Source of the DNA: Euonymus europaeus | Taxonomy: Eukaryota > Streptophyta > Magnoliopsida > Celastrales > Celastraceae | Direction: 5' to 3' | Length of the DNA stretch: 64,000 nucleotides | Assembly (NCBI GenBank): GCA_963580455.1 | Contig: OY756960.1 | Span: 1,860,001 to 1,924,000, forward strand | Shown: in pieces, positions 47,850 to 61,400 of the stretch | Position numbering within the stretch: position 1 is the first letter of the stretch | Layout: each line of letters opens with the position of its first letter | Made by a program: the position numbers and the translations under genes | Notes under the pieces: model-generated | The model's input: the letters and a program-made list of their open reading frames with translations, nothing else | What the model was told of the DNA's origin: nothing | Databases searched by the model: none

Positions 47850-50800
47850 GACTCCGAGTTCTGAATTCGGTGATTTTAGCTTGATTTCACAATACTTTTC
47901 GAGCTCTACAATCCTGGAGTTTTGGTTTTCCATTTCAGAACTCGTGGCTAGTAGGTCTTGTTTCATCTAGTTAGCCGCGAAATGTGGTTTCTTTTGGTAA
48001 GCGGATTTCTCAATATCCGTTGATTCCGAGTTCTGAATTCGGTGATTTTTAGCTTGATTTCACACTATATTTTGAGCTCTTCAATCCTGGCATTTTGATT
48101 TTTGATTTCAGAACTCGTGGCTAGTAGGTCTTGTTTCATCTACTTAGTCGCGAAATGTGGTTTCTTTACGTAAACGGTTTTTTGAATATCCGTTGCTCCG
48201 AGTTCTGAATTAGGTGATTTTTAGCTTGATTTCACACTACTTTTCGAGCTCTAAAATCCTGGCATTTTTTTTTTGATTTCAGAACTCGTGGCTAGTAGGT
48301 CTCGTTTGACCTAGTTAGTCGCGAAATGTTGTTTCTTTACGTAAACGGTTTTCTCATTATTTGCCGACTCCGAGTTCTGAATTCGGTGATTTTAGCTTGA
48401 TTTCACACTACTTTTCGAGCTCTACAATCCTGGAGTTTTGGTTTTTCATTTCAGAACTCGTGGCTAGTAGGTCTTGTTTCATCTAGTTAGCCGCGAAATG
48501 TTGTTTCTTTTGGTAAACGGTTTTCTCAATATCCGTTGACTCCGAGTTCTGAATTCGGTGATTTTTAGCTTGATTTCACACTATATTTTGAGCTCTTCAA
48601 TCCTGGAATTTTGATTTTTGATTTCAGAACTCGTGGCTAGTAGGTCTTGTTTCATCTACTTAGTCGCAAAATGTGGTTTCTTTACGTAAACGGTTTTTTG
48701 AATATACGTTGCTCCGAGTTCTGAATTCGGTGATTTTTAGCTTGATTTCACACTACTTTTCGAGCTCTTCAATCCTGGCATTTCGATTTTTGATTTCAGA
48801 ACTCGTGGCTAGTAGGTCTCGTTCTACCTAGTTAGCCGCGAAATCTGGTTTCTTTATGTAAACGGTTTTTTGAATATCCGTTGACTCCGAGTTCTGAATT
48901 CGGTGATTTTCAGCTTGAATTCACTCTAATTTTTGACTTCTACAATCCCGAAATTTCGGTTTTTGATTTCAGAACTCGGGGCAACTAGGTCTCGTTTCAC
49001 CTAGTTAGTTGCGAAATGTGGTTTCTTTACGTAAACGGTTTTCTCAATATCCGCTGACTCCGAGTTCTGAATTCGGTGATTTTTAGCTTGATTTCACACT
49101 ACTTTTCGAGCTCTCCAATCCTGGTATTTTGGTTTTTTTATTTCAGAACTCATGGCTAGTAGGTCTCGTTTCATCTAGTTACCCGCGAAATTTGCTTTCT
49201 TTACGTAAATGGTTTTCTCAATATCCGCTGACTCCGAGTTCTGAATTCGGTGATTTTTAGCTTGATTTTACACTACTTTTCGAGCTCTCCAATCCTGGTA
49301 TTTTGGTTTTTTTATTTCAGAACTCGTGGCTAGTAGGTCTCGTTTCATCTAGTTACCCGCGAAATTTGCTTTCTTTACGTAAATGGTTTTCTCAATATCC
49401 GTTGACTCCGAGTTCTGAATTCGGTGATTTTTAGCTTGATTTCACACTACTTTTCGAGCTCTAAAATCCAGGTGTTTTGTTTTTTGATTTCAGAACTCGT
49501 GTCTAGTAGGTCTCGTTTGACCTAGTTAGTCGCGAAATGTTGTTTCTTTACGTAAACGGTTTTCTCAATATCTGCCGACTCCGAGTTCTGAATTTGGTGA
49601 TTTTAGCTTGATTTCACACTACTTTTCAAGCTCTACAATCCTGGTATTTTGATTTTTGATTTCAGAACTTGTGGCTAGTAGGTCTTGTTTCATCTACTTA
49701 GTCGCGAAATGTGGTTTCTTTACGTAAACGGTTTTTTGAATATCCGTTGCTCCGAGTTCTGAATTAGGTGATTTTTAGCTTGATTTCACACTACTTTTCG
49801 AGCTCTTCAATCCTGCATTTCGATTTTTGATTTCAGAACCCGCGGCTAGTAGGTCTTGTTTCATCTAGTTAGCCGCGAAATGTTGTTTCTTTTGGAAAAC
49901 GGTTTTTTGAATATCCGTTGACTCCGAGTTCTGAATTCGGTGATTTTTAGCTTGATTTCACACTACTTTTCGAGCTCTTCAATCCTGCCATTTTGGCTTT
50001 TTATTTCAGAAATATTGGCTAGTTGGTATCGTTTCATCTAGTTAGTCGCAAAATGTGGTTTCTTTACGTAAACGGTTTTTCGAATATCCGTTGACTCCGA
50101 GTTCTGAATTCGGTGATTTTTACCTTTATTTGACACTACTTTTCGAGCTCTTCAATCCTAGGATTTCGATTTTTAATTTCAGAACTCGTGGCTAGTAGGT
50201 CTTTTTTCATCTATTTAGCCGCGAAATGTGGTTTCTTTACGTAAACGGTTTTTTGAATATCCGTTGACTCCGAGTTCTGAATTCGGTGATTTTTAGCTTG
50301 ATTTCACACTACTTTTCGAGCTCTTCAATCCTGGCATTTTGATTTTTGATTTCAGAACTCGTGGCTAGTATGTCTTGTTTCATCTACTTAGTCGCGAAAT
50401 GTAGTTTCTTTACGTAAACGGTTTTTTGAATATCCGTTGACTCCGAGTTCTGAATTCGGTGATTTTTACCTTGATTTCACACTACTTTTCGAGCTCTTCA
50501 ATCCTGATATTTCGATTTTTGATTTCAGAACTCGTGGCTAGTAGGTCTTTTTTCATCTACTTAGCCGCGAAATGTTGTTTCTTTTGGTAAACGGTTTTCT
50601 GAATATCTGTTGACTCCGAGTTCTGAATTCGGTGATTTTTAGCTTGATTTCACACTACTTTTCGAGCTTTTGAATCCTGCCATTTTGGCATTTTATTTCA
50701 GAACTATTGGATAGTAGGTCTCGTTTCATCTAGTTAGTCGCAAAATGTGGTTTCTTTACGTAAACGGTTTTTTGAATATCCGTTGACTCCGAGTTCTGAA

Positions 50801-52826
50801 TTCGGTGATTTTTACCTTTATTTCACACTACTTTTCGAGCTCTTCAATCCTGGTATTTCGATTTTTAATTTTAGAACTCGTGGCTAGTAGGTCGTTTTTC
50901 ATCTACTTAGCCGCGAAATGTGGTTTCTTTACGTAAACGGTTTTTTGAATATCCGTTGACTCCGAGTTCTGAATTCGGTGATTTTTACCTTTATTTCACA
51001 CTACTTTTCGAGCTCTTCAATCCTGGCATTTCGATTTTTGATTTCAGAACTCGTGGCTAGTATGTCTTGTTTCATCTACTTAGTCGCGAAATGTAGTTTC
51101 TTTACGTAAACGGTTTTTTCAATATCCGTTGACTCCGAGTTCTGAATTAGGTGATTTTTACCTTGATTTCACACTACTTTTCAAGCTCTTCAATCCTGGT
51201 ATTTCGATTTTTGATTTCAGAACTCGTGGCTAGTAGGTCTTTTTTCATCTACTTAGCCGCGAAATGTTGTTTCTTTTGGTAAACGGTTTTCTGAATATCC
51301 GTTGACTCCGAGTTCTGAATTCGGTGATTTTTAGCTTGATTTCACACTACTTTTCGAGCTTTTGAATCCTGCCATTTTGGCTTTTTATTTCAGAACTATT
51401 GGCTAGTAGGTCTCGTTTCATCTAGTTAGTCGCAAAATGTGGTTTCTTTACGTAAACGGTTTTTTGAATATCCGTTGACTCCGAGTTCTGAATTCGGAGA
51501 TTTTTACCTTTATTTCACACTACTTTTCGAGCTCTTCAATCCTGGTATTTCGATTTTTAATTTTAGAACTCGTGGCTAGTAGGTCTTTTTTCATCTACTT
51601 AGCCGCGAAATGTGGTTTCTTTACGTAAACGGTTTTTTGAATATCCGTTGACTCCGAGTTCTGAATTCGGTGATTTTTAGCTTGATTTCACACTACTATT
51701 CGAGCTCTTCAATCCTGGCATTTCGAATTTTGATTTCAGAACTCGTGGCTAGTAGGTCTCGTTCTAACTAGTTAGCCGCGAAATCTGGTTTCTTTATGTA
51801 AACGGTTTTTTGAATATCCGTTGACTCCGAGTTCTGAATTCGGTGATTTTTAGCTTGAATTCACTCTAATTTTTGACCTCTACAATCCCAAAATTTCGGT
51901 TTTTGATTTCAGAACTCGGGGCAAATAGGTCTCGTTTCACCTAGTTAGTTGCGAAAAGTGGTTTCTTTACGTAAACGGTTTTCTCAATATCCGCTGACTC
52001 CGAGTTCTGAATTCGGTGATTTTTAGCTTGATTTCACACTACTTTTCGAGCTCTTCAATCCTGGTATTTTGGTTTTTTTATTTCAGAACTCGTGGCTAGT
52101 AGGTCTCGTTTCATCTAGTTACCCGCGAAATTTGCTTTTTTTACGTAAATGGTTTTCTCAATATCCGTTGACTCCGAGTTCTGAATTCGGTGATTTTTAG
52201 CTTGATTTCACACTACTTTTCGAGCTCTTCAATCCTGGCATTTCGATTTTTGATTTCAGAACTCGTGGCTAGTAGGTCTTTTTTCATCTACTTAGCCGCG
52301 AAATGTGGTTTGTTTACGTAAACGGTTTTTTGAATATCCGTTGACTCCGAGTTCTGAATTCGGTGATTTTTACCTTGATTTCACACTACTTTTCGAGCTC
52401 TTCAATCCTGATATTTCGATTTTTGATTTCAGAACTCGTGGCTAGTAGGTCTTTTTTCATCTACTTAGTCGCGAAATGTTGTTTCTTTTGGTAAACGGTT
52501 TTCTGAATATCCGTTGACTCCGAGTTCTGAATTCGGTGATTTTTAGCTTGATTTCACACTACTTTTCGAGCTTTTGAATCCTGCCATTTTGGCTTTTTAT
52601 TTCAGAACTATTGGCTAGTAGGTCTCGTTTCATCTAGTTAGTCGCAAAATGTGGTTTCTTTACGTAAATGGTTTTTTGAATATCCGTTGACTCCGAGTTC
52701 TGAATTCGGTGATTTTTACCTTTATTTCACACTACTTTTCGAGCTCTTCAATCCTGGTATTTCGATTTTTAATTTTAGAACTCGTGGCTAGTAGGTCTTT
52801 TTTCATCTACTTAGCCGCGAAATGTG
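47850..52826 (+). repeat. Large tandem duplication, copy 2 (4977 bp, about 29 monomers)
   Basis: Nearly identical to 42665-47814. It differs by loss of exactly one 173-bp monomer at about 49641-49643, where ttcaagctctacaatcctgg joins to tattttgatttttg, and by a few substitutions (tgtggtttcttttggt near 47985, cggatttctc near 48003, cccaaaatttcgg near 51885). The very low divergence indicates a recent event or an assembly effect. Confidence 0.92.
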
Positions 52827-55800
52827 GTTTCTTTACGTAAACGGTTTTTTGAATATCCGTTGACTCCGAGTTCTGAATTCGGTGATTTTTAGCTTGATTT
52901 CACACTACTTTTCGAGCTCTTCGATCCTGGCATTTTGATTTTTGATTTCAGAACTCGTGGCTAGTATGTCTTGTTTCATCTACTTAGTCGCGAAATGTGG
53001 TTTCTTTACATAAACAGTTTTTTGAATATCCGTTGACTCCGAGTTCTGAATTCGGTGATTTTTAGCTTGATTTCACACTACTTTTCGAGCTCTTCAATCC
53101 TGGCATTTCGATTTTTGATTTCAGAACTCGTGGCTAGTAGGTCTCGTTCTAACTAGTTAGCCGCGAAATCTGGTTTCTTTATGTAAACGGTTTTTTGAAT
53201 ATCCGTTGACTCTGAGTTCTGAATTCGGTGATTTTTAGCTTGAATTCACTCTAATTTTTGACCTCTACAATCCCGAAATTTCGGTTTTTGATTTCAGAAC
53301 TCGGGGCAAATAGGTCTCGTTTCACCTAGTTAGTTGCGAAATGTGGTTTCTTTACGTAAACGGTTTTCTCAATATCCGCTGACTCCGAGTTCTGAATTCG
53401 GTGATTTTTAGCTTGATTTCACACTACTTTTCGAGCTCTTCAATCCTGGTATTTTGGTTTTTTTATTTCAGAACTCGTGGCTAATAGGTCTCGTTTCATC
53501 TAGTTACCCGCGAAATTTGCTTTTTTTACGTAAATGGTTTTCTCAATATCCGTTGACTCCGAGTTCTGAATTCGGTGATTTTTAGCTTGATTTCACACTA
53601 CTTTTCGAGCTCTTCAATCCTGGCATTTCGATTTTTGATTTCAGAACTCGTGGCTAGTAGGTCTTTTTTAATCTACTTAGCCGCGAAATGTGGTTTGTTT
53701 ACGTAAACGGTTTTTTGAATATCCGTTGACTCCGAGTTCTGAATTCGGTGATTTTTAGCTTGATTTCACACTACTTTTCGAGCTCTTCAATCCTGGCATT
53801 TTGATTTTTGATTTCAGAACTCGTGGCTAGTATGTCTTGTTTCATCTACTTAGTCGCGAAATGTTGTTTCTTTACGTAAACGGTTTTTTGAATATCCGTT
53901 GCTCCGAGTTCTGAATTCAATGATTTTTAGCTTGATTTCACACTACTTTTCGAGCTCTTCAATCCTGGAATTTCGATTTTTGATTTCAAAACTCGTGGCT
54001 AGTAGGTCTCGTTTCATCTAGTTAGTCGCGAAATGTGGTTTCTTTACGTAAACGGTTTTTTAATATCCGTTGACTCCGAGTTCTGAATTCGGTGATTTTT
54101 AGCTTGATTTCAACCTACTTTTCGTGCTCTTCAATCCTGGCATTTCGATTTTTGATTTCAGAACTCGTGGCCAGTAAGTCTTTTTTCATCTACTTAGCCG
54201 CGAAATGTGGTTTGTTTACGTAAACGGTTTTTTGATTATCCGTTGACTCGGAGTTCTGAATTCGGTGATTTTTAGCTTGATTTCACACTACTTTTCGAGC
54301 TCTTCAATCCTGGCATTTTGATTTTTGATTTCAGAACTCGTGGCTAGTAGGTCTCGTTTGACCTAGTTAGTGGCGAAATGTTGTTTTTTACGTAAACGGT
54401 TTTCTCAATATCTGCCGACTCCGAGTTCTGAATTTGGTGATTTTAGCTTGATTTCACACTACTTTTCGAGCTCTACAATCCTGGAGTTTTGGTTTTTCAT
54501 TTCAGAACTCGTGGCTAGTAGGTCTTGTTTCATCTAGTTAGCCGCGAAATGTTGTTTCTTTTGGTAAACGGTTTTCTCAATATCCGTTGATTCCGAGTTC
54601 TGAATTCGGTGATTTTTAGCTTGATTTCACACTATATTTTGAGCTCTTCAATCCTGGTATTTTGATTTTTGATTTCAGAACTTGTGGCTAGTAGGTCTTG
54701 TTTCATCTACTTAGTCGCGAAATGTGGTTTCTTCACGCAAACGGTTTTTTGAATATCCGTTGCTCCGAGTTCTGAATTAGGTGATTTTTAGCTTGATTTC
54801 ACACTACTTTTCGAGCTCTTCAATCCTGGCATTTCGATTTTTGATTTCAGAACCCGCGGCTAGTAGGTCTTGTTTCATCTAGTTAGCCGCGAAATGTTGT
54901 TTCTTTTGGTAAACGGTTTTTTGAATATCCGTTGACTCCGAGTTCTGAATTCGGTGATTTTTAGCTTGATTTCACACTACTTTTCGAGCTCTTCAATCCT
55001 GCCAATTTGGCTTTTTATTTCAGAACTATTGGCTAGTAGGTATCGTTTCATCTAGTTAGTCGCAAAATGTGGTTTCTTTACGTAAACGGTTTTTTGAATA
55101 TCCGTTGACTCCGAGTTCTGAATTCGGTGATTTTTACCTTTATTTCACACTACTTTTCGAGCTCTTCAATCCTAGGATTTCGATTTTTAATTTCAGAACT
55201 CGTGGCTAGTAGGTCTTTTTTCATCTACTTAGCCGCGAAATGTGGTTTCTTTACGTAAACGGTTTTTTGAATATCCGTTGACTCCGAGTTCTGAATTCGG
55301 TGATTTTTAGCTTGATTTCACACTACTTTTCGAGCTCTTCAATCCTGGCATTTTGATTTTTGATTTCAGAACTCGTGGCTAGTATGTCTTGTTTCATCTA
55401 CTTAGTCGCGAAATGTAGTTTCTTTACGTAAACGGTTTTTTGAATATCCGTTGACTCCGAGTTCTGAATTCGGTGATTTTTACCTTGATTTCACACTACT
55501 TTTCAAGCTCTTCAATCCTGGTATTTCGATTTTTGATTTCAGAACTCGTGGCTAGTAGGTCTTTTTTCATCTACTTAGCCGCGAAATGTTGTTTCTTTTG
55601 GTAAACGGTTTTCTGAATATCCGTTGACTCCGAGTTCTGAATTCGGTGATTTTTAGCTTGATTTCACACTACTTTTCGAGCTTTTGAATCCTGCCATTTT
55701 GGCTTTTTATTTCAGAACTATTGGCTAGTAGGTCTCGTTTCATCTAGTTAGTCGCAAAATGTGGTTTCTTTACGTAAACGGTTTTTTGAATATCCGTGGA

Positions 55801-57776
55801 CTCCGAGTTCTGAATTCGGAGATTTTTACCTTTATTTCACACTACTTTTCGAGCTCTTCAATCCTGGTATTTCGATTTTTAATTTTAGAACTCGTGGCTA
55901 GTAGGTCTTTTTTCATCTACTTAGCCGCGAAATGTGGTTTCTTTACGTAAACGGTTTTTTGAATATCCGTTGACTCCGAGTTCTGAATTCGGTGATTTTT
56001 AGCTTGATTTCACACTACTTTTCGAGCTCTTCAATCCTGGCATTTCGATTTTTGATTTCAGAACTCGTGGCTAGTAGGTCTCGTTCTAACTAGTTAGCCG
56101 CGAAATCTGGTTTCTTTATGTAAACGGTATTTTGAATATCCGTTGACTCCGAGTTCTGAATTCGGTGATTTTTAGCTTGAATTCACTCTAATTTTTGACC
56201 TCTACAATCCCGAAATTTCGGTTTTTGATTTCAGAACTCGGGGCAAATAGGTCTCGTTTCACCTAGTTAGTTGCGAAATGTGGTTTCTTTACGTAAACGG
56301 TTTTCTCAATATCCGCTGACTCCGAGTTCTGAATTCGGTGATTTTTAACTTGATTTCACACTACTTTTCGAGCTCTTCAATCCTGGTTTTTTGGTTTTTT
56401 TATTTCAGAACTCGTGGCTAGTAGGTCTCGTTTCATCTAGTTACCCGCGAAATTTGCTTTTTTTACGTAAATGGTTTTCTCAATATCCGTTGACTTCGAG
56501 TTCTGAATTCGGTGATTTTTAGCTTGATTTCACACTACTTTTCGAGCTCTTCAATCCTGGCATTTCGATTTTTGATTTCAGAACTCGTGGCTAGTAGGTC
56601 TTTTTTCATCTACTTAGCCGCGAAATGTGGTTTGTTTACGTAAACGGTTTTTTGAATATCCGTTGACTCCGAGTTCTGAATTCGGTGATTTTTACCTTGA
56701 TTTCACACTACTTTTCGAGCTCTTCAATCCTGATATTTCGATTTTTGATTTCAGAACTCGTGGCTAGTAGGTCTTTTTTCATTTACTTAGTCGCGAAATG
56801 TTGTTTCTTTTGGTAAACGGTTTTCTGAATATCCGTTGACTCCGAGTTCTGAATTCGGTGATTTTTAGCTTGATTTCACACTACTTTTCGAGCTTTTGAA
56901 TCCTGCCATTTTGGCTTTTTATTTCAGAACTATTGGCTAGTAGGTCTCGTTTCATCTAGTTAGTCGCAAAATGTGGTTTCTTTATGTAAATGGTTTTTTG
57001 AATATCCGTTGACTCCGAGTTCTGAATTCGGTGATTTTTACCTTTATTTCACACTACTTTTCGAGCTCTTCAATCCTGGTATTTCGATTTTTAATTTTAG
57101 AACTCGTGGCTAGTAGGTCTTTTTTCATCTACTTAGCCGCGAAATGTGGTTTCTTTACGTAAACGGTTTTTTGAATATCCGTTGACTCCGAGTTCTGAAT
57201 TCGGTGATTTTTAGCTTGATTTCACACTACTTTTCGAGCTCTTCAATCCTGACATTTTGATTTTTGATTTCAGAACTCGTGGCTAGTATGTCTTGTTTCA
57301 TCTACTTAGTCGCGAAATGTGATTTCTTTACATAAACAGTTTTTTGAATATCCGTTGACTCCGAGTTCTGAATTCGGTGATTTTTAGCTTGATTTCACAC
57401 TACTTTTCGAGCTCTTCAATCCTGGCATTTCGATTTTTGATTTCAGAACTCGTGGCTAGTAGGTCTCGTTCTAACTTGTTAGCCGCGAAATCTGGTTTCT
57501 TTATGTAAACGGTTTTTTGAATATCCGTTGACTCCGAGTTCTGAATTCGGTGATTTTTAGCTTGAATTCACTCTAATTTTTGACCTCTACAATCCCGAAA
57601 TTTCGGTTTTTGATTTCAGAACTCGGGGCAAATAGGTCTCGTTTCACCTAGTTAGTTGCGAAATGTGGTTTCTTTACGTAAACGCTTTTCTCAATATCCG
57701 CTGACTCCGAGTTCTGAATTCGGTGATTTTTAGCTTGATTTCACACTACTTTTCGAGCTCTTCAATCCTGGTATTT
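52170..57776 (+). repeat. 6224-bp-offset duplication, copy 1 (at least 5.6 kb)
   Basis: Repeated at 58394-64000. Anchors at identical spacing of 6224 bp: taaacagttt (53011/59235), ctgaattcaa (53911/60135), ttcaacctact (54111/60335), acctagttagtggcg (54361/60585) and the final bases of the window (57776/64000). Offset 6224 is 36 monomers minus 4 bases. The left limit is set where copy 1 has acgtaaatggttttctc and copy 2 has acgtaaacggttttttaa. Confidence 0.9.
56163..56290 (+). repeat. B-prime monomer with two EcoRI sites (example)
   Basis: This monomer type has ttgaattcactctaattttt in place of ttgatttcacactactttt, which adds a second GAATTC about 33 bp after the first. It also has tgacctctacaatcccgaaatt, so SacI is lost, and gaactcggggcaaatagg. 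The same type recurs near 41833, 43730, 46846, 48914, 51854, 53245, 57562, 59464, 62402 and 63787, and in related forms near 29014, 31435, 32645, 34374 and 35584. It marks the HOR register in subfamily B. Confidence 0.85.
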
Positions 57777-58401
57777 TGGTTTTTTTATTTCAGAACTCGT
57801 GGCTAGTAGGTCTCGTTTCATATAGTTACCCGCGAAATTTGCTTTTTTTACGTAAATGGTTTTCTCAATATCCGTTGACTCCGAGTTCTGAATTCGGTGA
57901 TTTTTAGCTTGATTTCACACTACTTTTCGAGCTCTTCAATCCTGGCATTTCGATTTTTGATTTCAGAACTCGTGGCTAGTAGGTCTTTTTTCATCTACTT
58001 AGCCGCGAAATGTGGTTTGTTTACGTAAACGGTTTTTTGATTATCCGTTGACTCCGAGTTCTGAATTCGGTGATTTTTAGCTTGATTTCACACTACTTTT
58101 CGAGCTCTTCAATCCTGGCATTTTGATTTTTGATTTCAGAACTCGTGGCTAGTATGTCTTGTTTCATCTACTTAGTCGCGAAATGTTGTTTCTTTACGTA
58201 AACGGTTTTTTGAATATCCGTTGCTCCGAGTTCTGAATTCAATGATTTTTAGCTTGATTTCACACTACTTTTCGAGCCCTTCAATCCTGGAATTTCGATT
58301 TTTGATTTCAAAACTCGTGGCTAGTAGGTCTCGTTTCATCTAGTTAGTCGCGAAATGTGGTTTCTTTACGTAAACGGTTTTTTAATATCCGTTGACTCCG
58401 A
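56500..58401 (+). repeat. 11-monomer tandem HOR, copy 1 (about 1902 bp)
   Basis: Repeats at an offset of 1902 bp (11 x 173 minus 1). Shared private variants: catttacttagtcgcg (56780/58682), ctaacttgttagccgcg, acgcttttctcaatatcc, catatagttacccgcg and cgagcccttcaatcc. The approximate left limit is where the preceding monomers differ (gacttcgag with taaatgg against gactccgag with ttttttaatatcc). Confidence 0.88.
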
Positions 58402-61400
58402 GTTCTGAATTCGGTGATTTTTAGCTTGATTTCACACTACTTTTCGAGCTCTTCAATCCTGGCATTTCGATTTTTGATTTCAGAACTCGTGGCTAGTAGG
58501 TCTTTTTTCATCTACTTAGCCGCGAAATGTGGTTTGTTTACGTAAACGGTTTTTTGAATATCCGTTGACTCCGAGTTCTGAATTCGGTGATTTTTACCTT
58601 GATTTCACACTACTTTTCGAGCTCTTCAATCCAGATATTTCGATTTTTGATTTCAGAACTCGTGGCTAGTAGGTCTTTTTTCATTTACTTAGTCGCGAAA
58701 TGTTGTTTCTTTTGGTAAACGGTTTTCTGAATATCCGTTGACTCCGAGTTCTGAATTCGGTGATTTTTAGCTTGATTTCACACTACTTTTCGAGCTTTTG
58801 AATCCTGCCATTTTGGCTTTTTATTTCAGAACTATTGGCTAGTAGGTCTCGTTTCATCTAGTTAGTCGCAAAATGTGGTTTCTTTACGTAAATGGTTTTT
58901 TGAATATCCGTTGACTCCGAGTTCTGAATTCGGTGATTTTTACCTTTATTTCACACTACTTTTCGAGCTCTTCAATCCTGGTATTTCGATTTTTAATTTT
59001 AGAACTCGTGGCTAGTAGGTCTTTTTTCATCTACTTAGCCGCGAAATGTGGTTTCTTTACGTAAACGGTTTTTTGAATATCCGTTGACTCCGAGTTCTGA
59101 ATTCGGTGATTTTTAGCTTGATTTCACACTACTTTTCGAGCTCTTCAATCCTGACATTTTGATTTTTGATTTCAGAACTCGTGGCTAGTATGTCTTGTTT
59201 CATCTACTTAGTCGCGAAATGTGATTTCTTTACATAAACAGTTTTTTGAATATCCGTTGACTCCGAGTTCTGAATTCGGTGATTTTTAGCTTGATTTCAC
59301 ACTACTTTTCGAGCTCTTCAATCCTGGCATTTCGATTTTTGATTTCAGAACTCGTGGCTAGTAGGTCTCGTTCTAACTTGTTAGCCGCGAAATCTGGTTT
59401 CTTTATGTAAACGGTTTTTTGAATATCCGTTGACTCCGAGTTCTGAATTCGGTGATTTTTAGCTTGAATTCACTCTAATTTTTGACCTCTACAATCCCGA
59501 AATTTCGGTTTTTGATTTCAGAACTCGGGGCAAATAGGTCTCGTTTCACCTAGTTAGTTGCGAAATGTGGTTTCTTTACGTAAACGCTTTTCTCAATATC
59601 CGCTGACTCCGAGTTCTGAATTCGGTGATTTTTAGCTTGATTTCACACTACTTTTCGAGCTCTTCAATCCTGGTATTTTGGTTTTTTTATTTCAGAACTC
59701 GTGGCTAGTAGGTCTCGTTTCATATAGTTACCCGCGAAATTTGCTTTTTTTACGTAAATGGTTTTCTCAATATCCGTTGACTCCGAGTTCTGAATTCGGT
59801 GATTTTTAGCTTGATTTCACACTACTTTTCGAGCTCTTCAATCCTGGCATTTCGATTTTTGATTTCAGAACTCGTGGCTAGTAGGTCTTTTTTCATCTAC
59901 TTAGCCGCGAAATGTGGTTTGTTTACGTAAACGGTTTTTTGATTATCCGTTGACTCCGAGTTCTGAATTCGGTGATTTTTAGCTTGATTTCACACTACTT
60001 TTCGAGCTCTTCAATCCTGGCATTTTGATTTTTGATTTCAGAACTCGTGGCTAGTATGTCTTGTTTCATCTACTTAGTCGCGAAATGTTGTTTCTTTACG
60101 TAAACGGTTTTTTGAATATCCGTTGCTCCGAGTTCTGAATTCAATGATTTTTAGCTTGATTTCACACTACTTTTCGAGCCCTTCAATCCTGGAATTTCGA
60201 TTTTTGATTTCAAAACTCGTGGCTAGTAGGTCTCGTTTCATCTAGTTAGTCGCGAAATGTGGTTTCTTTACGTAAACGGTTTTTTAATATCCGTTGACTC
60301 CGAGTTCTGAATTCGGTGATTTTTAGCTTGATTTCAACCTACTTTTTGAGCTCTTCAATCCTGGCATTTCGATTTTTGATTTCAGAACTCGTGGCCAGTA
60401 AGTCTTTTTTCATCTACTTAGCCGCGAAATGTGGTTTGTTTACGTAAACGGTTTTTTGATTATCCGTTGACTCGGAGTTCTGAATTCGGTGATTTTTAGC
60501 TTGATTTCACACTACTTTTCGAGCTCTTCAATCCTGGCATTTTGATTTTTGATTTCAGAACTCGTGGCTAGTAGGTCTCGTTTGACCTAGTTAGTGGCGA
60601 AATGTTGTTTTTTACGTAAACGGTTTTCTCAATATCTGCCGACTCCGAGTTCTGAATTTGGTGATTTTAGCTTGATTTCACACTACTTTTCGAGCTCTAC
60701 AATCCTGGAGTTTTGGTTTTTCATTTCAGAACTCGTGGCTAGTAGGTCTTGTTTCATCTAGTTAGCCGCGAAATGTTGTTTCTTTTGGTAAACGGTTTTC
60801 TCAATATCCGTTGATTCCGAGTTCTGAATTCGGTGATTTTTAGCTTGATTTCACACTATATTTTGAGCTCTTCAATCCTGGTATTTTGATTTTTGATTTC
60901 AGAACTTGTGGCTAGTAGGTCTTGTTTCATCTACTTAGTCGCGAAATGTGGTTTCTTCACGCAAACGGTTTTTTGAATATCCGTTGCTCCGAGTTCTGAA
61001 TTAGGTGATTTTTAGCTTGATTTCACACTACTTTTCGAGCTCTTCAATCCTGGCATTTCGATTTTTGATTTCAGAACCCGCGGCTAGTAGGTCTTGTTTC
61101 ATCTAGTTAGCCGCGAAATGTTGTTTCTTTTGGTAAACGGTTTTTTGAATATCCGTTGACTCCGAGTTCTGAATTCGGTGATTTTTAGCTTGATTTCACA
61201 CTACTTTTCGAGCTCTTCAATCCTGCCATTTTGGCTTTTTATTTCAGAACTATTGGCTAGTAGGTATCGTTTCATCTAGTTAGTCGCAAAATGTGGTTTC
61301 TTTACGTAAACGGTTTTTTGAATATCCGTTGACTCCGAGTTCTGAATTCGGTGATTTTTACCTTTATTTCACACTACTTTTCGAGCTCTTCAATCCTAGG

